64,000 nucleotides of DNA, from positions 503,501-567,500 of the forward strand of contig LR746265.1 in assembly GCA_902729315.2 (NCBI GenBank). Direction: 5' to 3'. Position numbers and translations under genes: made by a program. The notes under the pieces were generated by a model that saw only the letters and a program-made list of their open reading frames with translations, was not told the origin of the DNA and did no database searches. Shown piece by piece: positions 60,455-64,000 of this stretch; position 1 is the stretch's first letter; each line of letters begins with the position of its first letter. Origin of the DNA: Spirodela intermedia. Its lineage: Eukaryota; Streptophyta; Magnoliopsida; Alismatales; Araceae.

Positions 60455-63392
60455 CTGGACCTTGCACACTCTAGACGAACATCTTCCAGGATCTCCTCCA
60501 AGTCGAGTGCCGACAGCCGAGAGAAGCTCTCTAGATCCAGCTGGTCAAGAATTATGGACAAGGAAGGTGAATGGCGATCAGAGAAAATGAGATGTTCACT
60601 TTTTTGGCAAAGATTATTTCATACCATATTCTTAAGCTTCAGGACCTGCGTGGGCTTCTCAAGCAGCGGTCTTGCATGCTCAGGAACCCTGTATGACGGT
60701 GTTCTTGGATTCTCCTGGGGAAAGATGACAGTCTGTTTGAGGACATTGACGGCGCAGAGACGTGGATACCAGGTAGGTGAAGAAGAAGATTAAGGAAAAT
60801 GTGATTCTACCTCCCCCCAGTGGGTATCCGGAAGAGCTCTAACAACTGTAATGACATTGCCTCCAAGTTTCAATCCATTCAGCCCAGCACATGCCCTCTG
60901 GGTGATGGAATGGTCCATGTACTGAATCAACGAAATGGCCAGACAATTTCACAAGTCAACCAGGGTTTCTGTATCTCAATATAAATTGGGTAATGACATT
61001 ATTCTACTACGTTGCAATCAAAATGATCCTCCGGTCCACACTGTCCCAGCTGTCCCAGCTGTCCCAGCTGTCCCAGGACAGTGGTAGGAAATATGGGATA
61101 ACAGCACACAGAAAAATACTAACTAGAACAAGCCGTTTGAGGGATTATTAAGTAGCATGTACCTCGAGGAAAGCACATGATTGATTGAGCTCCGGATTAA
61201 ATTCGAAGTGGTAAGCTTTCACGAGCCCAAACGCGCTGACAATCTCCAAAAGCTGAAAAAAGATATGCAGTTGATCATGAGAGCAAATGCGAAGAATAAA
61301 GGGTGGGTGGGTTCGGGGGAGTTGCGTTATATAGTGTGGAGATGTTCTTCTCTGAGCCAATTTACCTTATCGGAAGACAGAAATTCCGAAACTCCACCAA
61401 TGAAAATCTGCAGCATCCAATGATGGACAACAGTAATTTTGAGATGATAAGCATTAAATTGGTTGCAAGAAGGAATCATAAACTGAATAAAATTCACTAA
61501 GAGATCGTTTTTTCAAAGGCGCGAATATATAACACCGCCGTGAGTTTTTTTCACAGTTAAAAGTGGTATTCTATACCAACGAATCTGAAGAAATTGAAAA
61601 GCCACAACCAGATAATATAGATAGACATTTCATGGGATAAAGTACTCCACAATCATGTGGATCCCATAGGCCCAATGCCCATACAATTGTTTATTGATAA
61701 AATATGGTCAAACTATTGAGTTACAAACAAGACGGAGAACATAGTTTTCGTTGATACGTGCAATGTTTGGTAATGGTGCGATGGAGGGTTCAGATAATAG
61801 CTTTAATATATTTCACCATATCATTAAATCTGATGTCCGTCAGTTTTATTTCATAAGAACTGAATGAAATCATCTAAGATATGATACGTCACGCATCCTA
61901 AGGATCTGAATCAACTCATAGAAGTTGATGTGAGTCAGTTCGGTTCTTGAGTAAATCCCAGTAAATAGCAAGACTAAAAAACTACCTAAGAGCAGACATT
62001 TGTGCAGGTCTATAACCAAAACTTTTACAGCATTCGGATGCAGAATCGGGGGAAATTTCCTCTAAAGTCTTGAATTAAACGATATTAAACGATATTAAAC
62101 AATACACTCAAAATATTTAACAGGAGGCACGAGATAGATTCCATTAAACATGACTCCTAACAGACCTTTAATTTACCATTTAACCAATACTAACCGTTAT
62201 TAGGACCTCTAAAACGGCACAAGAGGTCGAAGGCATTTGAAGTTCTTTCCACTTGAAAGGAGAATCCAGAGACACATTTATTGCGAAAGGACTGTGAAAC
62301 GCTAAAATTCACATTAGGCACTACTCACAAATGATTGTTAAGAATTGAGGAAGAATGCTCGTTTCAGGCCGACCTACTGGGCAAACAACAGGGAAAGTAT
62401 GATAGAATAAAATGTGGCTTCTGTCATTAACACCATATTTCCTCGGAGCAATACACTAAAGAGAAATTGATTGAGATACTTCCACTATTTTTCAGTTCGA
62501 AGATGGTAAATCACTGAGACTCTAGGAAGATTGGCAATGACAGCACCTTGATTGGATAAATCGGACGGTAAAAGATAGCACCATAGATTTAGAAGAAATA
62601 CAAGGTTGAAAAATACTGAATAATACTGACGTGAACAGCACAAGGTTGAGGCAATAAATTCCTTTCATAGAATTCTCACTAAAAGTTGCATTCAAAAGCT
62701 CATGGAGAAGGCAGATACAACATTTGAGGGAGAGAATTTTGTGCGGTATAGAGAAGTTCCAAGTCAACAAAAAGTCTCCTTTCCAAAATTTTGTTTTCTG
62801 TGTCCTCACCATCATGATAGTCACAACGTTTTCAACAAGAGAATTCCCCTGGACTTTCTCGACTACATGTGAGGGTTATGCTAGCGAAATCTCTTCCGAT
62901 TAAGGATGCTAGGCTTTGATCCCCATTCAGCAGCTTTCAGCTCGAAAATCAAATTGGATGGCCTGGGCAGATAGAATGAATGAACTACGGTTGAACTTAT
63001 GATATATAATCGCGCCATCTAAATATATACCTGACAGAACATATTTTTGGTCCGGAGACAGAGAGAACTTTTCATAACTGTTCTCCGATTCAAAAAATCA
63101 AATGAAAAACAGCAAAAGGTGAGATATCACAAGGGACTGAATATTAACATCAATTAAGAGGATAAAATTAATAAACAGTTTTAGAAACTCATCCAATATC
63201 AATGCAACCCATCATCACACATCAAAATATCTGGGCATCTCATGTTTTGAGAAGGTAAACATATTCCTTGAGCCAATAATTGATGCCTGTAAATGGATAT
63301 AGCAGAAGCAAAACAAGTACCTTTTGTGGTGAATCCTTCACAATATCAGCTATCTCATTAAGAGCTGCAACAGGTTTCTCCTGGACTCCAGT
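59760..63392 (-). CDS. U2AF65-like splicing factor, 3' part (5' end outside window)
   Basis: Seven exons are supported: 63392-63321, 61407-61366, 61252-61163, 60921-60811, 60714-60625, 60540-60461 and 60339-59760. They join to 1065 bases in one frame, giving 354 residues. The start of the protein is beyond the right edge or in undetected upstream exons. An RRM begins IFIGGVSEFLSSDK, LLEIVSAFGLVKAYHFEF, SCAFLE, YMDHSITQRACAGLNGLKLG. A linker (EHARPLLEKPTQVLKLKNM) leads to a C-terminal RRM/UHM-like domain (LEEILEDVRLECARFGTVKS). U2AF large subunits bind the polypyrimidine tract before the 3' splice site in the nucleus. Here the last domain is broken by an acidic insert of about 130 residues before GCVLVEFQRTEAACAAAHCL. 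This matches a divergent plant U2AF65-like branch rather than canonical U2AF65. Confidence 0.85.
60401..60452. repeat. (AG)n microsatellite beside a 5' splice site
   Basis: About 25 AG units start eight bases from the donor at 60460/60459. In the minus-strand transcript this is a CU array just inside an intron of the U2AF-like gene. Confidence 0.95.
61041..61077. repeat. 9-10-base tandem repeat (CTGTCCCAG), four copies
   Basis: Four tandem CTGTCCCAG units end in GACAGT. It lies in the intron between exons 61163 and 60921 of the U2AF-like gene. Confidence 0.9.
61408..63320 (-). other. 1.9-kb intron of the U2AF-like gene
   Basis: The flanking exons join in phase (DSPQK to IFIGG). Within it I see no second gene. 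A small AAACGATATT triplication occurs near 62080-62102. Confidence 0.6.
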
Positions 63393-64000
63393 CTGCATGA
63401 AAATATCAATTGTCTGAAAACCTGGTACATGGATATTAACCACAGTGCACCTTAGAAACAGAAAGGCTTCTCGATTTAAAGCAAAATATAGTCCTTAAAC
63501 GAACAACTTTATGTAGGGAATAGTAACTGCATTGAGCCGAAGAGGACACAAAAGGATCGGTATCTCATTGAAGCATAATATAGAACACGTGCCAAACAAA
63601 TAGAAAAACCGCAGGCAGCTTAATCGTGGGAAAATTAATTAAATATTGACTGAAGCAGGGAAAAAAATAAAGGATAAGTTAAAGATGAGCAACATGGAGT
63701 AGCAAACGACAGGATTTTTTTTTTGCTTTAAGTCCTAAATCCGACATCCGTCACATGTTCCAAAACAGCTAGTCAGAGAGACAGAACTCATCTACTTAAG
63801 ACCAAAAACATGAGACTAAACGATAATCTAATCAGCCATCAATCCAAAGATCATAGTACCATGATACTAAAAGGTGGAGTATTTTATTACCTTAAAATAG
63901 CAGAAAAACAAAAAAATGTACAAACTTCTCGAAACATACAGCAAGTTTTATTTAATTTCTTCAGATGGCAACACCAGTGACGAGTTCCTCCTGTCTTTCC
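63393..64000. other. Right edge, probably upstream intron of the U2AF-like gene
   Basis: AT-rich, with no exon that I can match to the family's N-terminal RRM. Confidence 0.4.

Overview
This window looks like nuclear DNA from a flowering plant. It holds intron-containing genes with GT/AG junctions, plant-specific families (3-ketoacyl-CoA synthases, NPG-type calmodulin-binding TPR protein, BAHD acyltransferase, LEUNIG-type corepressor, PLS-type PPR), a nuclear-encoded plastid ribosomal protein, Ty1/copia and Ty3/gypsy retrotransposon wreckage, and many long (CT/GA)n microsatellites. GC-rich, intronless genes (KCS pair, glycine-rich protein, EDA6-like gene) next to AT-rich genes would fit a monocot, but that is inference; no species can be named. 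Layout: 1-4.4 kb has no recognisable gene. 4.6-9.3 kb carries two intronless KCS genes pointing towards each other. 12.7-13.9 kb is a secreted glycine-rich protein gene on the minus strand. 16.7-17.5 kb is a PPR pseudogene. 19.0-19.9 kb is a small gene whose C-terminal half matches the plant EDA6-like family. 21.5-33.3 kb is a transposon-rich block: a decayed minus-strand gypsy pol split by two 1.63-kb LTRs lying 71 bp apart, then a BAHD acyltransferase gene cut in two by a 4.5-kb copia element. 34.7-38.0 kb is a complete five-exon NPG1/NPGR-type gene (minus) and 40.3-42.4 kb a complete four-exon DeSI/PPPDE protease gene (plus), transcribed divergently. 43.6-51.1 kb is a plus-strand gypsy element interrupted by an LTR which is itself interrupted by a second LTR of the same family in the opposite orientation. 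53.1-57.1 kb is a LEUNIG-like gene with lesions. 58.6-59.2 kb is plastid bL28, and 59.8-63.4 kb the 3' part of a U2AF65-like splicing factor that runs off the right edge, both on the minus strand. How the genes relate: these are independent housekeeping and tissue genes, not a pathway cluster. The only functional pairing is the KCS inverted duplicate (very-long-chain fatty acid elongation). Exon structures for the NPG, DeSI, bL28 and U2AF-like genes were worked out by hand; each joined CDS has a length divisible by three and keeps the family's reading frame across every junction. I found no credible new molecular system. The most notable items are structural: the copia-split BAHD gene, the nested opposite-orientation LTRs, the near-adjacent LTR pair, the damaged LEUNIG-like gene, and a long acidic insert in the last RRM-like domain of the U2AF-like protein.
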